Of a stretch of DNA of 64,000 nucleotides, positions 27,692 through 36,368 are shown in pieces. The stretch lies in NCBI RefSeq assembly GCF_050485565.1, contig NZ_JBJHBQ010000007.1, positions 1-64,000 of the forward strand, given 5' to 3'. This stretch comes from Glycocaulis sp050485565 (GTDB lineage Bacteria; Pseudomonadota; Alphaproteobacteria; Caulobacterales; Maricaulaceae). Position 1 is the stretch's first letter. Each line of letters starts with the position of its first letter. A program made the translations under genes and the position numbers. The notes below the pieces were generated by a model. That model saw nothing but the letters and a program-made list of their open reading frames with translations, had not been told where the DNA came from and ran no database searches.

Positions 27692-28816
27692 ATGAAGCTG
27701 TTTCAGCGTTACGCCTTCCGGCAGGCCATGCTGCCTTTCCTGATAGCGCTTGCTGCGCTGACGGGGCTCGCGATTCTTACGCAGTCACTGTCCAATCTGA
27801 ATCTGGTCGCAGACCGGGGCGAGACCCTGCTGGTTTTTCTGTGGGTGACCATTCTGGCCGTGCCCCAGATTGTCGCCCTCCTGATGCCGATCGCCGTCTT
27901 CATTGCCTGTGCCGGTGCGCTAAACCGGATGATGAGCGAATCCGAACTGACCGTTGCCGCCGCCGCCGGGCTTAGCCGGCGCGAGAGGCTCTCTCCGTTC
28001 TTGCGGGTAGCGGTCTATGCCATGCTGATCAATCTGGGGGTAAACCTTTTCGTTCAGCCGGCTGCCTATCGCGAGATGCGCCAGGCCATTTACGACGTGC
28101 GCACCGACATCGCCGCGAGCGTCATGCGGCCAGGCGAGTTCGTCTCGATGGGGGTGGATGTCACCTTCTACGCACGCACGCTGGGTGATGGCGGCATGAT
28201 GAGCGAGGTCTTCATCGAGGATGGCCGCGGCGTCTCCAGTACCGCCTACTCGGCCCGGCAGGGCCAGATCGTGCGCGCGGAACGCGGACCCGTCATGCTG
28301 CTGAGTAATGGCGTTGTCTCGCAGATAGATGAGTCCGGCACGCTCTCCAGCCTCACCTTTGACAGCTACGAGTTCGATCTCACCGCCTTCATCGATCCGA
28401 CCGACGCCTTCTTCTTCAAGGAAAGTGATCGATACCTGCCCGAACTGTTCAACCCCAGCCCCGGTGAAGCAGCCCGCGCGCGCGGACGCGCCAATCTTCT
28501 GGCCGAAGGGCATTACCGGCTGTCGGCGCCCCTCTACAATCTGGCCTTTGCGATGATTGCGCTGGCCGCCTTCCTGAGCGGTCCACCAAGGCGGACAGGC
28601 TATGCCAGGGCCGTAGCACTGGCCGGCGCATGCGCGCTGATCGTCCGGCTGACGGGCTTTGCCGTTCAGGCCGGCGCCGAAAGCTCACCGGAACTGAACT
28701 GGCTACAGTACGCGATTCCGCTGGCAGCCATTGGCGCAGCCTACATCGTGATTCATCGCCCTGTACGCTTCGCCGTACGATGGCTCTCGCCGCGTTCCGA
28801 CGGAGCCGCGCCATGA
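27692..28816 (+). CDS. lptF: LPS export permease LptF
   Basis: A 374-aa inner-membrane subunit of the LptB2FG complex that extracts LPS. Three N-terminal and three C-terminal membrane helices flank a periplasmic beta-jellyroll (about residues 120-270). FQRYAFRQAMLPFLIAL and the NRMMSESELTVAAAAGLSR coupling-helix region are diagnostic. The start at MKLFQRYAF was chosen over a longer frame from 27506. lptG starts inside its stop codon. Confidence 0.93.
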   Translation: MKLFQRYAFRQAMLPFLIALAALTGLAILTQSLSNLNLVADRGETLLVFLWVTILAVPQIVALLMPIAVFIACAGALNRMMSESELTVAAAAGLSRRERLSPFLRVAVYAMLINLGVNLFVQPAAYREMRQAIYDVRTDIAASVMRPGEFVSMGVDVTFYARTLGDGGMMSEVFIEDGRGVSSTAYSARQGQIVRAERGPVMLLSNGVVSQIDESGTLSSLTFDSYEFDLTAFIDPTDAFFFKESDRYLPELFNPSPGEAARARGRANLLAEGHYRLSAPLYNLAFAMIALAAFLSGPPRRTGYARAVALAGACALIVRLTGFAVQAGAESSPELNWLQYAIPLAAIGAAYIVIHRPVRFAVRWLSPRSDGAAP

Positions 28817-29907
28817 GGGTGCTGACACGATATCTGCTCTGGCAAACCCTTCTGGGCCTGCTGGGCGCCGCCACTGTCATTATTGCGGTCATCCTGCTCA
28901 TCGACTTTGTCGAAACATCACGCGATATCGCGACGCGGGTGGATATTTCGCCCGCCGACACCGCCCTTTTCAGCCTGCTGAAACTGCCCCTGCTCTTGCA
29001 GGACACCCTGCCCTTCATCGTGCTGTTCGGCGTGCTCTGGACATTCTTCCGGCTTAACCGGCGCAGCGAGCTGATCGTGATGCGCGCCTCGGGTGTGTCC
29101 GTATGGCGGATCATGATGCCGGTGGCGGCGCTGGCACTTGCAACAGGGCTTGCGGGCAGTTTCCTCCTGAACCCGCTGGGCGCGGCAACCAGCGCCCAGT
29201 TCGAGGCCAGACGTGCGGCGCTCTTTGAGGGACGCCCCGTAGAGGAGGTCAGCGGTGCGCGTGTCTGGCTGCGCGAAGTGCGCGAAAGCCAGTTCATCGT
29301 AATCGCCGCTCAGGGCATAGATAACGCGCGGCTCATCTCTCCGGTGTTCAGGATCTACAATCCGGAAGGCGTTGATGGCGGCCCGCCGGAACTTGAGCAG
29401 CAGGTGCATGCCCGCCAGGCGAGCCTTGCTGGCGGTTTCTGGCTGCTCAGCGACGCGGTGGAATACCGGCCGGAAACCGGCGCGGCGGAGCTCGGTGACA
29501 TTTCCATTCCGACCAGCACCGGACCGGAAGCCCTGTTTGAACGTACCCGATCTGCGCAGGGCGTATCCTTCTGGCGCCTGCCCGAAGTCATCGTGTCCGC
29601 ACGCGAAGCCGGTCTTTCGACCCGCGCCTATGAACTGCGCTGGCAATCCCTGCTGGCGCAACCGCTCCTTCTGATCGCCGCCGCCCTGATGGGCATCGCC
29701 GCAACACTCCGCCTTACCCGGCTGGGAGGCGCGGCCGGCTTTGCGCTGGCTGGCGGAGCGGGTGGCTTTCTTCTCTACTTCCTCCAGCGCATGCTCGCAG
29801 GGCTGGGCAGCGCTGGCGGTCTGGACGTGGTTAGCGCAGCCTGGTCGGCACCGGCCCTGTTCGCGCTCGGCGCGCTGCTGTATATCGCCGTGACCGAAGA
29901 CGGCTGA
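28813..29907 (+). CDS. lptG: LPS export permease LptG
   Basis: A 364-aa partner of LptF with the same topology. RYLLWQTLLGLLGAATVII is the first helix, and FFRLNRRSELIVMRASGVSVWRI the coupling-helix region. The ATG overlaps the lptF TGA. The next gene is surA, with no lptD between them, which is unusual for this cluster. Confidence 0.93.
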   Translation: MRVLTRYLLWQTLLGLLGAATVIIAVILLIDFVETSRDIATRVDISPADTALFSLLKLPLLLQDTLPFIVLFGVLWTFFRLNRRSELIVMRASGVSVWRIMMPVAALALATGLAGSFLLNPLGAATSAQFEARRAALFEGRPVEEVSGARVWLREVRESQFIVIAAQGIDNARLISPVFRIYNPEGVDGGPPELEQQVHARQASLAGGFWLLSDAVEYRPETGAAELGDISIPTSTGPEALFERTRSAQGVSFWRLPEVIVSAREAGLSTRAYELRWQSLLAQPLLLIAAALMGIAATLRLTRLGGAAGFALAGGAGGFLLYFLQRMLAGLGSAGGLDVVSAAWSAPALFALGALLYIAVTEDG

Positions 29908-29991
29908 AAACTGTCATGAAGCTGCCGTGATGATTGCCTAGAGGCTCGTGATCAGTATGGTCTGCAGGTCTACAACCAGGAAGCTACACTC

Positions 29992-31245
29992 ATGCCGATT
30001 TCGTCCCTGAAGCGTCTGATGCTGTGCCTGGCCGCACCGTTCGGTCTGGTGCTGGCGGCTGATGCGCACGCACAGCAGGTCGAAGGCATTGCAGCGATCG
30101 TCAACGATCAGCCGATAACCACTTATGAAGTGCGTGACCGCATGCGCTTCATCCTGACGACCTCCGGCATTCAGCCGACCGAAGACGTCCTCGTGCAGGT
30201 CCAGGAACAGGCCATGCGTTCCCTTGTCGAGGAAACCCTGCAGCTGCAGACCGCCCGCCGCTTCGAGGTACCCGTCACCGACGAGGAAGTCGACGAAGCC
30301 ATCGCTGACATCGCGGCGCGCAATAACGTGACTGTAGACGATATTCAGGCCGACCTTGAAAACGCCGGCTCCAGCATCGACACGATGCGTCAGCAGCTGC
30401 GGGCGGAAATCGCCTGGTCCTATCTCGTCAGTGGCCGCTACCGCAGCCGTATCCGTGTTTCCGACGCCCAGATTGAAGGCACGCTTGAGCGCCTGGCGGA
30501 AAGCGCGTCCCAGACCCAGTACCGCGTCGCCGAAATTCTGGTGAACCTGCCTTCGAGCGGGGATGAAACAGACGCCGAGCGGCGCATCACCACCATTTAC
30601 CGTGCGCTTGAACAGGGTGCGCCGTTTCCGGCCGTGGCCGAGCAAATGTCGGATGCCCCAACGGCTGCCTCCGGAGGGGATGCGGGCTGGCTGAGCGCCG
30701 CGCAATTGCGCCCGCAGGTCGCACAGGTAGTGCAGCAAATGCCGGTTGGCAGTATTTCCAATCCGATCCGCGTGCCGGGCGGATACATGATCGTTGCGCT
30801 TGCAGACCGGCGCGAAGGGCAGGTTACCGAGCAGTTCACCCTGCAGCAGGTTACGCTGGTGACGTCGCAAGTCACCCCGGAACGCCGCCAGGCTCTCGAA
30901 CGCGCTGCCCGCCGGGTGCAAGGGTGCAGCAACGTCCAGGCTGCCTTTGAAAGTGTGCCGCAAGCCATAATCACCGATATCGGAACGGTCGGGGCGAATG
31001 CCCTTGTTCCGCAAATCCGTACGGCGCTGTCGGGCCTTCAGAACGGCCAGGCGAGCTCTGTTCTCGAGACAGCGGCGGGGCTTCAGGTCTTCATTGTGTG
31101 CGAACGCAGGCTTGGCGGACCGGGCTTCCCCGGCTCGGCGGAAATCGAGAACCAGATCGTGAACCAGCAGCTGTCCCTGCTGGCGCGCCGCTGGCTTCGC
31201 GATCTGCGCAATGACGCCACGGTGGAGATGGTCGGCGATTTCTGA
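29992..31245 (+). CDS. surA: Periplasmic chaperone/peptidyl-prolyl isomerase SurA
   Basis: A 417-aa protein with a signal peptide (residues 1-27, ending AHAQ). The SurA N-domain starts VEGIAAIVNDQPITTYEVRDRM. One parvulin-like domain is clear (QYRVAEILVNLPS to NPIRVPGGYMIVALADRR), and the second parvulin segment is weakly conserved. It chaperones outer-membrane proteins. A Shine-Dalgarno AGGAAG precedes the ATG. pdxA begins in the stop codon. Confidence 0.88.
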   Translation: MPISSLKRLMLCLAAPFGLVLAADAHAQQVEGIAAIVNDQPITTYEVRDRMRFILTTSGIQPTEDVLVQVQEQAMRSLVEETLQLQTARRFEVPVTDEEVDEAIADIAARNNVTVDDIQADLENAGSSIDTMRQQLRAEIAWSYLVSGRYRSRIRVSDAQIEGTLERLAESASQTQYRVAEILVNLPSSGDETDAERRITTIYRALEQGAPFPAVAEQMSDAPTAASGGDAGWLSAAQLRPQVAQVVQQMPVGSISNPIRVPGGYMIVALADRREGQVTEQFTLQQVTLVTSQVTPERRQALERAARRVQGCSNVQAAFESVPQAIITDIGTVGANALVPQIRTALSGLQNGQASSVLETAAGLQVFIVCERRLGGPGFPGSAEIENQIVNQQLSLLARRWLRDLRNDATVEMVGDF

Positions 31246-32231
31246 TGCCGGAACCGCAGGCGCCTCTGGTCCTGACGCTGGGGGACCCTGAAGGCATAGG
31301 CCCTGAGATTGCGCTGAAAGCATGGGCGGCGCTCAAGGCAGACGGGCCTGTATTTGCCGTCACAGGCGGGCTGGACATACTCTCGCGCACAGCCAGCCTG
31401 CTCCAACTTGCACCGCCTGCCGCCATTGCCGCTTGCGCTGATGCGCACGGCACATTCGCGACCGGCCTGCCGGTTCTGCCAGATCGTCCCGGCTCTCCTG
31501 CCCTCGCCTCGATCGAGGACGGTGTCGCCCGCATACGGGCCGGAAACGCGTCCGGCCTCGTGACCAACCCGATTTCCAAAGCCGCGCTTTATGCCGAAGG
31601 CTTTGCCTTTCCCGGCCATACCGAGTTTCTCGCCCACCTGACCCACGATATGGCTGTGACCGGCGCGCGCGGCCCGGTGATGATGCTGGCCGCGCCGGAG
31701 CTGAAAACGGTGCTGGTGACGATCCATCAGGCATTGCGGGACGCCATCGCTTCGCTGACGCCTGAGAAAATCGTTCACATCGCCCGCATCACGCATCAGG
31801 CCCTTCGGCGCGATTTCGCGATTGCCAGCCCGCGCCTCGCCCTGGCCGGGCTCAACCCCCATGCGGGAGAGGGCGGCAGCATGGGACGCGAGGAGATCGA
31901 TATTCTGGCGCCTGCGCTGGAGCAGTTGCGCGCCGAAGGCATCGATATCAGCGGGCCATTGCCGCCCGATACCATGTTTCACGCCGAAGCGCGCGAGCGC
32001 TACGACGCCGCCGTGTGCCTCTATCATGATCAGGGTCTGATCCCGATCAAGACGCTGGACTTCCATGGCGGGGTGAATGTCACGCTCGGCCTTCCCATCG
32101 TGCGCACCTCGCCCGATCACGGCACAGCAAAAGATATCGCGGGCAAGGGAATCGCCCGGCCTGATAGCCTCATCGCCGCCATCCGGCTGGCCGACACCAT
32201 CGCCGCCAACCGCCGGGGCATGCGCGCATGA
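31245..32231 (+). CDS. pdxA: 4-hydroxythreonine-4-phosphate dehydrogenase
   Basis: A 328-aa PdxA of the DXP-dependent vitamin B6 pathway. LTLGDPEGIGPEIALKAW, the TNPISKAAL segment, GHTEFLAHLT with the metal-binding His, and GLNPHAGEGGSMGREE are all present, as is YHDQGLIPIKTLDF. One base overlaps surA and four overlap ksgA. The surA-pdxA-ksgA order is widely conserved. Confidence 0.96.
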   Translation: MPEPQAPLVLTLGDPEGIGPEIALKAWAALKADGPVFAVTGGLDILSRTASLLQLAPPAAIAACADAHGTFATGLPVLPDRPGSPALASIEDGVARIRAGNASGLVTNPISKAALYAEGFAFPGHTEFLAHLTHDMAVTGARGPVMMLAAPELKTVLVTIHQALRDAIASLTPEKIVHIARITHQALRRDFAIASPRLALAGLNPHAGEGGSMGREEIDILAPALEQLRAEGIDISGPLPPDTMFHAEARERYDAAVCLYHDQGLIPIKTLDFHGGVNVTLGLPIVRTSPDHGTAKDIAGKGIARPDSLIAAIRLADTIAANRRGMRA

Positions 32232-33085
32232 GCGCCGATACCCTGCCACCCTTACGCGAGGTGATCGCAAGCCACGGCCTGGCGGCGGACAAGCGCTTCG
32301 GCCAGCACTTCCTGCTCGATCTCAACCTGACCGCCAAGATTGCGCGCCTGTGCGGGGCCCTGCCGGAAAGCACGGTGATAGAAGTAGGTCCCGGCCCTGG
32401 CGGGCTGACGCGCGCGCTCCTTGGCGAGGGGGCACGGCGCGTGATCGCCATCGAGAAGGATCCCCGCTTCATTCCCGCCCTTGATGACATCAACAGCGCC
32501 TTTGATGGCCGGCTGAGCGTCATCGAGGCTGACGCGCTCAAAGTGGGACGCGATGCGCTGGGGCTCAAAGCAGACGAACGCGCCGTCATTGCCGCCAATC
32601 TGCCCTATAATGTCGGCACCGCCCTCTTCACCGGCTGGCTGGAGGCGGAACCTCTCTGGTGGTCGCGCGCCGTGCTGATGTTCCAGAAAGAAGTGGCCGA
32701 GCGGATCGTGGCGCGCACTGGCGAGGAAGCCTATGGGCGCCTCGCCATTCTCACCGCCGCGCGGGCAAAAGCGAAATACGCCTTCACCCTGCCCGCCCGC
32801 GCTTTCACGCCGCCGCCCAAGGTCGATAGTGCGGTAGTGGTCATAGACCCCCTGCCCGACGGCGAACGCTTTGCTGATGTCGAGGCGTTGTCGGTGGTGA
32901 CGGCAAGCGCGTTTGGCCAGCGGCGCAAGACTTTGCGCAAATCACTGGGTCAGGCCGCCTCGCAGACGCGTGCCAGCGCCGAAGAGCTGCTTGTGTCCTG
33001 TGATATTGATCCGGGTGCGCGCGCAGAAACCATCCCGCCAGAGGGCTTCATGGCGCTGGCAACAGCGTGGCGGGCAGCCAGATAG
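32228..33085 (+). CDS. ksgA: 16S rRNA dimethyladenosine transferase (RsmA/KsgA)
   Basis: A 285-aa methyltransferase that dimethylates A1518 and A1519. KRFGQHFLLDLNLTAKIA is the family N-terminus. VIEVGPGPGGLTRALL is the SAM motif I, and ANLPYNVGTALF the NLPY active-site motif. FTPPPKVDSAVV is in the C-terminal domain. Translationally coupled to pdxA. A hairpin follows its stop. Confidence 0.96.
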   Translation: MSADTLPPLREVIASHGLAADKRFGQHFLLDLNLTAKIARLCGALPESTVIEVGPGPGGLTRALLGEGARRVIAIEKDPRFIPALDDINSAFDGRLSVIEADALKVGRDALGLKADERAVIAANLPYNVGTALFTGWLEAEPLWWSRAVLMFQKEVAERIVARTGEEAYGRLAILTAARAKAKYAFTLPARAFTPPPKVDSAVVVIDPLPDGERFADVEALSVVTASAFGQRRKTLRKSLGQAASQTRASAEELLVSCDIDPGARAETIPPEGFMALATAWRAAR

Positions 33086-33088
33086 GCG

Positions 33089-33115
33089 CGCTAATCCGTC
33101 AGCGGCGGATTAGCG
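33089..33115 (+). terminator. Hairpin downstream of ksgA (terminator-like, no U-tract)
   Basis: Perfect 10-bp arms CGCTAATCCG (33089-33098) and CGGATTAGCG (33106-33115) enclose a 7-base loop. There is no T-run on either side, so it is at best a weak or Rho-assisted terminator. It covers the stop codon of the converging nuclease-like gene. Confidence 0.45.
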
Positions 33116-33631
33116 GCTACACTGCTCCACCGCACTTGATAGATCCAGGAAGCCCACAGGCTTGGCTAGCCGTTCGGCGCCCGCCAGTGAAAGGCTTTTG
33201 GTGTCTGGCAGGCACGCCGCCCCGATCGCGTAAAACTTCCATTGGGCCGGGTTTCGGTGGTCAGCGTCGTCACCAAATACCGGGTGATGACAAAGCACGT
33301 AGATATCGGCATTCCGGCCCGGCTCGGGTATCCATCGGGCATCTTCGGTCCAGCGGCCTGTCCGGGGAGCGATGTCCCAGCTCGCGCGGCTTGGCTTGCC
33401 AGTTGACCAGGACTGGCGGGCCGCCGACTGCTTGACCTCCAGCCGCCTGCCATCGGGATGAACGAAATCGCAGGAGGCATAGTCAGCGCTCGCCCATCGC
33501 CATTGCGGGAGGGCCATGGCGACAATCGCCTCTGCAATCACCGCGCGGAAAACATTCGTAATTAGCGGCTTGTTGAACGCTGCATCTCTCGCAGCGCTCA
33601 CAATATCCGCCGGGCCGGGCATTCGCGTCAT
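33110..33631 (-). CDS. Orphan PD-(D/E)XK nuclease-like protein
   Basis: A 173-aa protein without a firm name. YASCDFVHPDGRRLEVKQSAARQSW places Asp55, Glu65 and Lys67 in a D-x9-E-x-K pattern, with Glu34 in a preceding helix, as in the PD-(D/E)XK nuclease fold. The C-terminal ADIYVLCHHP, then WKFYAIGAACLPDTKSLSL, recalls small uncharacterised proteins of this type in actinobacteria. No methyltransferase or other restriction partner is adjacent. The ATG at 33631 was chosen over a TTG at 33646. Nuclease function is inference from the motif. Confidence 0.6.
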   Translation of the reverse strand: MTRMPGPADIVSAARDAAFNKPLITNVFRAVIAEAIVAMALPQWRWASADYASCDFVHPDGRRLEVKQSAARQSWSTGKPSRASWDIAPRTGRWTEDARWIPEPGRNADIYVLCHHPVFGDDADHRNPAQWKFYAIGAACLPDTKSLSLAGAERLAKPVGFLDLSSAVEQCSR

Positions 33632-33716
33632 CAGTATCGTCCGCAAGCTTCAAATACCTGCCGATGAGACGCGCCAGCCGTGAATAAACCGGAAAGACGC
33701 CGATCTGACTTGCCAG

Positions 33717-34376
33717 CTAGCCTTCTTCCATCAGGGCAGTGACAAAACCGCTCAGCCAGGGATGGCGGACACGGCGCAGACGCTCTGCGTGCAGGATCAG
33801 CGAGAGGCGTTCGAGCGCTTCTGAAAAGTCATCATTGAGGATGACGTAATCATACTCGTCCCAATGTTCGATCTCGGCCTTGGCTCTGGCCATGCGGCCA
33901 TTGATGACCTCGTCAGAGTCCTGCGCGCGCTTGGTCAGCCGGTCGCGCAGCAGGCTCAGCGAGGGCGGCAGGATGAAAACTTTCACACAGTCCTGCGGCG
34001 CACCGGCAGCGAGCGCCCGCCCGCCTTGCCAGTCCACGTCGAATACGACGTCGCGGCCCTCTTGCAACGCTTCCTCCACCGGCCCTTTGGGTGTCCCGTA
34101 ATAATGGCCGAACACGCGCGCATACTCGTAGAACTCATCGTTCTCCGCCTGGCGCTCGAACTCTTTCTCGGTGAGGAAGATATAGTCCTGCCCGTCCACC
34201 TCGCCGGGGCGCGGAGCGCGCGTGGTGGCCGAAACCGACAGCACAAGATCAGGATTGGACGCGATCAGGCGGCGTGACAGCGTGGTCTTGCCCGCACCGG
34301 AGGGGCTGGACAGGACGAGCATCAGCCCGCGCCGCTGTCCGCGGAAAACCGGCCCTGAAAGCGATCCGACAGGCAT
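33717..34376 (-). CDS. gmk: Guanylate kinase
   Basis: A 219-aa GMP kinase. P-loop LSSPSGAGKT, SVSATTRAPRPGEVDGQDYIFL (GMP binding), EYARVFGHYYGTPKGPVEEAL and DVDWQGGRAL are present. A start at MPVGSLSGP was taken; the frame extends further upstream only within yicC. It ends the fab-mltG-yicC-gmk series and lies 4 bases after yicC. Confidence 0.96.
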   Translation of the reverse strand: MPVGSLSGPVFRGQRRGLMLVLSSPSGAGKTTLSRRLIASNPDLVLSVSATTRAPRPGEVDGQDYIFLTEKEFERQAENDEFYEYARVFGHYYGTPKGPVEEALQEGRDVVFDVDWQGGRALAAGAPQDCVKVFILPPSLSLLRDRLTKRAQDSDEVINGRMARAKAEIEHWDEYDYVILNDDFSEALERLSLILHAERLRRVRHPWLSGFVTALMEEG

Positions 34377-34380
34377 GGGG

Positions 34381-35271
34381 CTACTCCAGATTCTGAACCT
34401 GCTCACGGAACTGATCGACGACATGCTTCATGGCAAGCCCGATCTCCGTCAGCCCGCGATCCGATGATTTGGAACACAGCGTGTTCACCTCGCGGTTAAA
34501 TTCCTGCGCCAGAAAATCCAGCTTGCGTCCGCACGGCGAGCCCCCCGCCAGAAGACCGCGCGCCGCCTCCACATGGCCGGTCAGCCGGTCGATCTCCTCG
34601 CGCACATCGGCTTTCACGGCGAGTATCGCAGCTTCCTGCGCCAGCCGGTCAGGATCGATGCCTGAGGGAAGAAGATCGTCGATCTTCTGCTTCAACCGCT
34701 CGCGAATGGCCTCGGCGCCGGCAGCCGGATGACTGGCGGCCTGCTGCTTGAGGGCTTCAATCTCGCTGATCTGGGCTTCAAGGACAGTCTTCAGCTGGGC
34801 GCCTTCATCCTGCCGGGCAGATTTGAGGGCGGCAACGGCCTCATCGAGGACGCTGAGCACAGCCGCGTCGGACTTTGCCATATCGGCCTCCTGCCGGGCC
34901 GACTGGTCCTCACTGACAATCACGCCGCGTATGGCCAGCAACCCGTCAATGCGCGGCGGCGCAGCCAGCCCCTTGTCGACCAGATCACGCCCGGCCAGCG
35001 CCAGCGTACGCAGGCGCGCCTCATCGATGTGAACAGCGGCCTCAGTGTCGGCAGGTTTTTCAAGGCTGATATTGATCGAGACCGAACCGCGCTCGAACGC
35101 GGCCTTGATCCGGCTGCGGGCCTCTGCTTCGAGATGACCGGTGCCGTCGGGCAAGCGCAGGCGGATATCCAGCCCGCGCCCGTTCACCGAGCGCGCCTCT
35201 GCCGACAGAGTGCCAAAATCACCGCTGGAGGCGGCGCGGGCAAAGCCCGTCATGCCGGAAAGGACGGTCAC
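34381..35271 (-). CDS. yicC: YicC family endoribonuclease
   Basis: A 296-aa YicC-type protein, a family recently tied to endoribonuclease activity on small RNAs. LSGMTGFARAA, then SVNGRGLDIRLRLP, ERGSVSINISLEK and the C-terminal GRKLDFLAQEFNREVNTLCSKS match strongly. It sits just after mltG and before gmk, the usual neighbour. Confidence 0.92.
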   Translation of the reverse strand: MTVLSGMTGFARAASSGDFGTLSAEARSVNGRGLDIRLRLPDGTGHLEAEARSRIKAAFERGSVSINISLEKPADTEAAVHIDEARLRTLALAGRDLVDKGLAAPPRIDGLLAIRGVIVSEDQSARQEADMAKSDAAVLSVLDEAVAALKSARQDEGAQLKTVLEAQISEIEALKQQAASHPAAGAEAIRERLKQKIDDLLPSGIDPDRLAQEAAILAVKADVREEIDRLTGHVEAARGLLAGGSPCGRKLDFLAQEFNREVNTLCSKSSDRGLTEIGLAMKHVVDQFREQVQNLE

Positions 35272-36342
35272 CTAGCGCCCTCCCGAGCGGGCGCGCTCGC
35301 GTTCGATCTGGCGCCAGCGGGCGACATTGCGATTATGCTCGGCCAGCGTACGGGCAAAAGCATGCCCGCCTGTGCCATCAGCAACGAAGAAGATGTACTC
35401 GCTCTCTGGCGGGTTCAGTACCGCAGCAATCGACTCCCGGCCCGGATTGGCAATCGGCGTCGGAGGCAGGCCGTCAATGTGATAGGTATGATAGGGGTTT
35501 GTGGTGTCGTCCAGCTCGGAGCGCCGGATGCCCCGGCCCAGCGGCTCACCGCCCGTTATGCCGTAAATGATCGTCGGATCGCTCTGCAGGCGCATGCCCC
35601 GGCGCAGCCGGTTTACAAACACTGCCGCCACCATGGGGCGCTCCTGGGCGATGCCGGTTTCCTTCTCCACGATGGAAGCCAGATTCACCGCCTCCTCGCG
35701 CGTCGAGATCGGCAGATCGGGATCACGCGTCTCCCAGAGCTGGTCGAGAAGGCGCGTTTGCGCGGCCGCCATGCGGTCCAGCACGGCCTGGCGGCTGGTC
35801 CCGCGGTCGACCAGATAGGTGTCAGGAAGGAGTGAGCCTTCCGGCGGAACGCGCTCGATCTCGCCGGTCAGCACGTCGGCGGCTTCGACAATCCGAACGA
35901 CCATCGCCGTCGTCAGCCCCTCCGGCACGCGCACCGGATGCTGGATGAAGTCGCCATGGGCCAGCACATCATGGATTTGGGCCATGGAGGCACGGGCCGG
36001 AATGGCAAACTCTCCGGCGCGCATGGGCGCGCGCGCACGGCCCAGCTCTTCATCAATGCGCAGCTGAGCGAGGAATATCCGCTGGTCGGAGATCAGCCCG
36101 TCCGCTTCCAGACGCGCCGCAATCGCGCGTACGCTGGAGCCGCGTTCAAGAAGGATGATCGTATCCTCCTCATGCGGGCCTTCGGCGGTGAACTGGTAGC
36201 CCAGCCAGGCATAGCCGCCGACAACCGCCGCCCCTGCCAGCAGGGCAAGCGCGAAGATCAGGAACAGTCCAATGATGAAAAGACGCAACGCCCCTAGCCC
36301 CTTGCTGACCTGTCTGCCGGAAGGCGCGCTAGCCGTGCTCAT
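35272..36342 (-). CDS. mltG: Endolytic murein transglycosylase MltG
   Basis: A 356-aa inner-membrane lytic transglycosylase that cuts nascent glycan strands. One N-terminal membrane helix (about residues 20-45) is followed by the LysM-like region and the catalytic YceG domain. NLASIVEKETGIAQERPMVAAVF holds the catalytic Glu, then MRLQSDPTIIYGI and NPYHTYHIDGLPPTPIANPG follow. An ATG at 36342 with an upstream GAGGG gives the normal length. It lies between fabF and yicC. Confidence 0.94.
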   Translation of the reverse strand: MSTASAPSGRQVSKGLGALRLFIIGLFLIFALALLAGAAVVGGYAWLGYQFTAEGPHEEDTIILLERGSSVRAIAARLEADGLISDQRIFLAQLRIDEELGRARAPMRAGEFAIPARASMAQIHDVLAHGDFIQHPVRVPEGLTTAMVVRIVEAADVLTGEIERVPPEGSLLPDTYLVDRGTSRQAVLDRMAAAQTRLLDQLWETRDPDLPISTREEAVNLASIVEKETGIAQERPMVAAVFVNRLRRGMRLQSDPTIIYGITGGEPLGRGIRRSELDDTTNPYHTYHIDGLPPTPIANPGRESIAAVLNPPESEYIFFVADGTGGHAFARTLAEHNRNVARWRQIERERARSGGR

Positions 36343-36368
36343 GGGGGCCCTCACCGGCAAAGAGGGCT

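Noticed and set aside
29907..29992. A remnant of lptD
   Set aside because: The 84-base gap has no readable beta-barrel or LptD-like peptide in any frame.
29938..32270. Long minus-strand frames opposite surA and pdxA
   Set aside because: Both are mirror frames of well-defined genes; no ribosome sites or family motifs.
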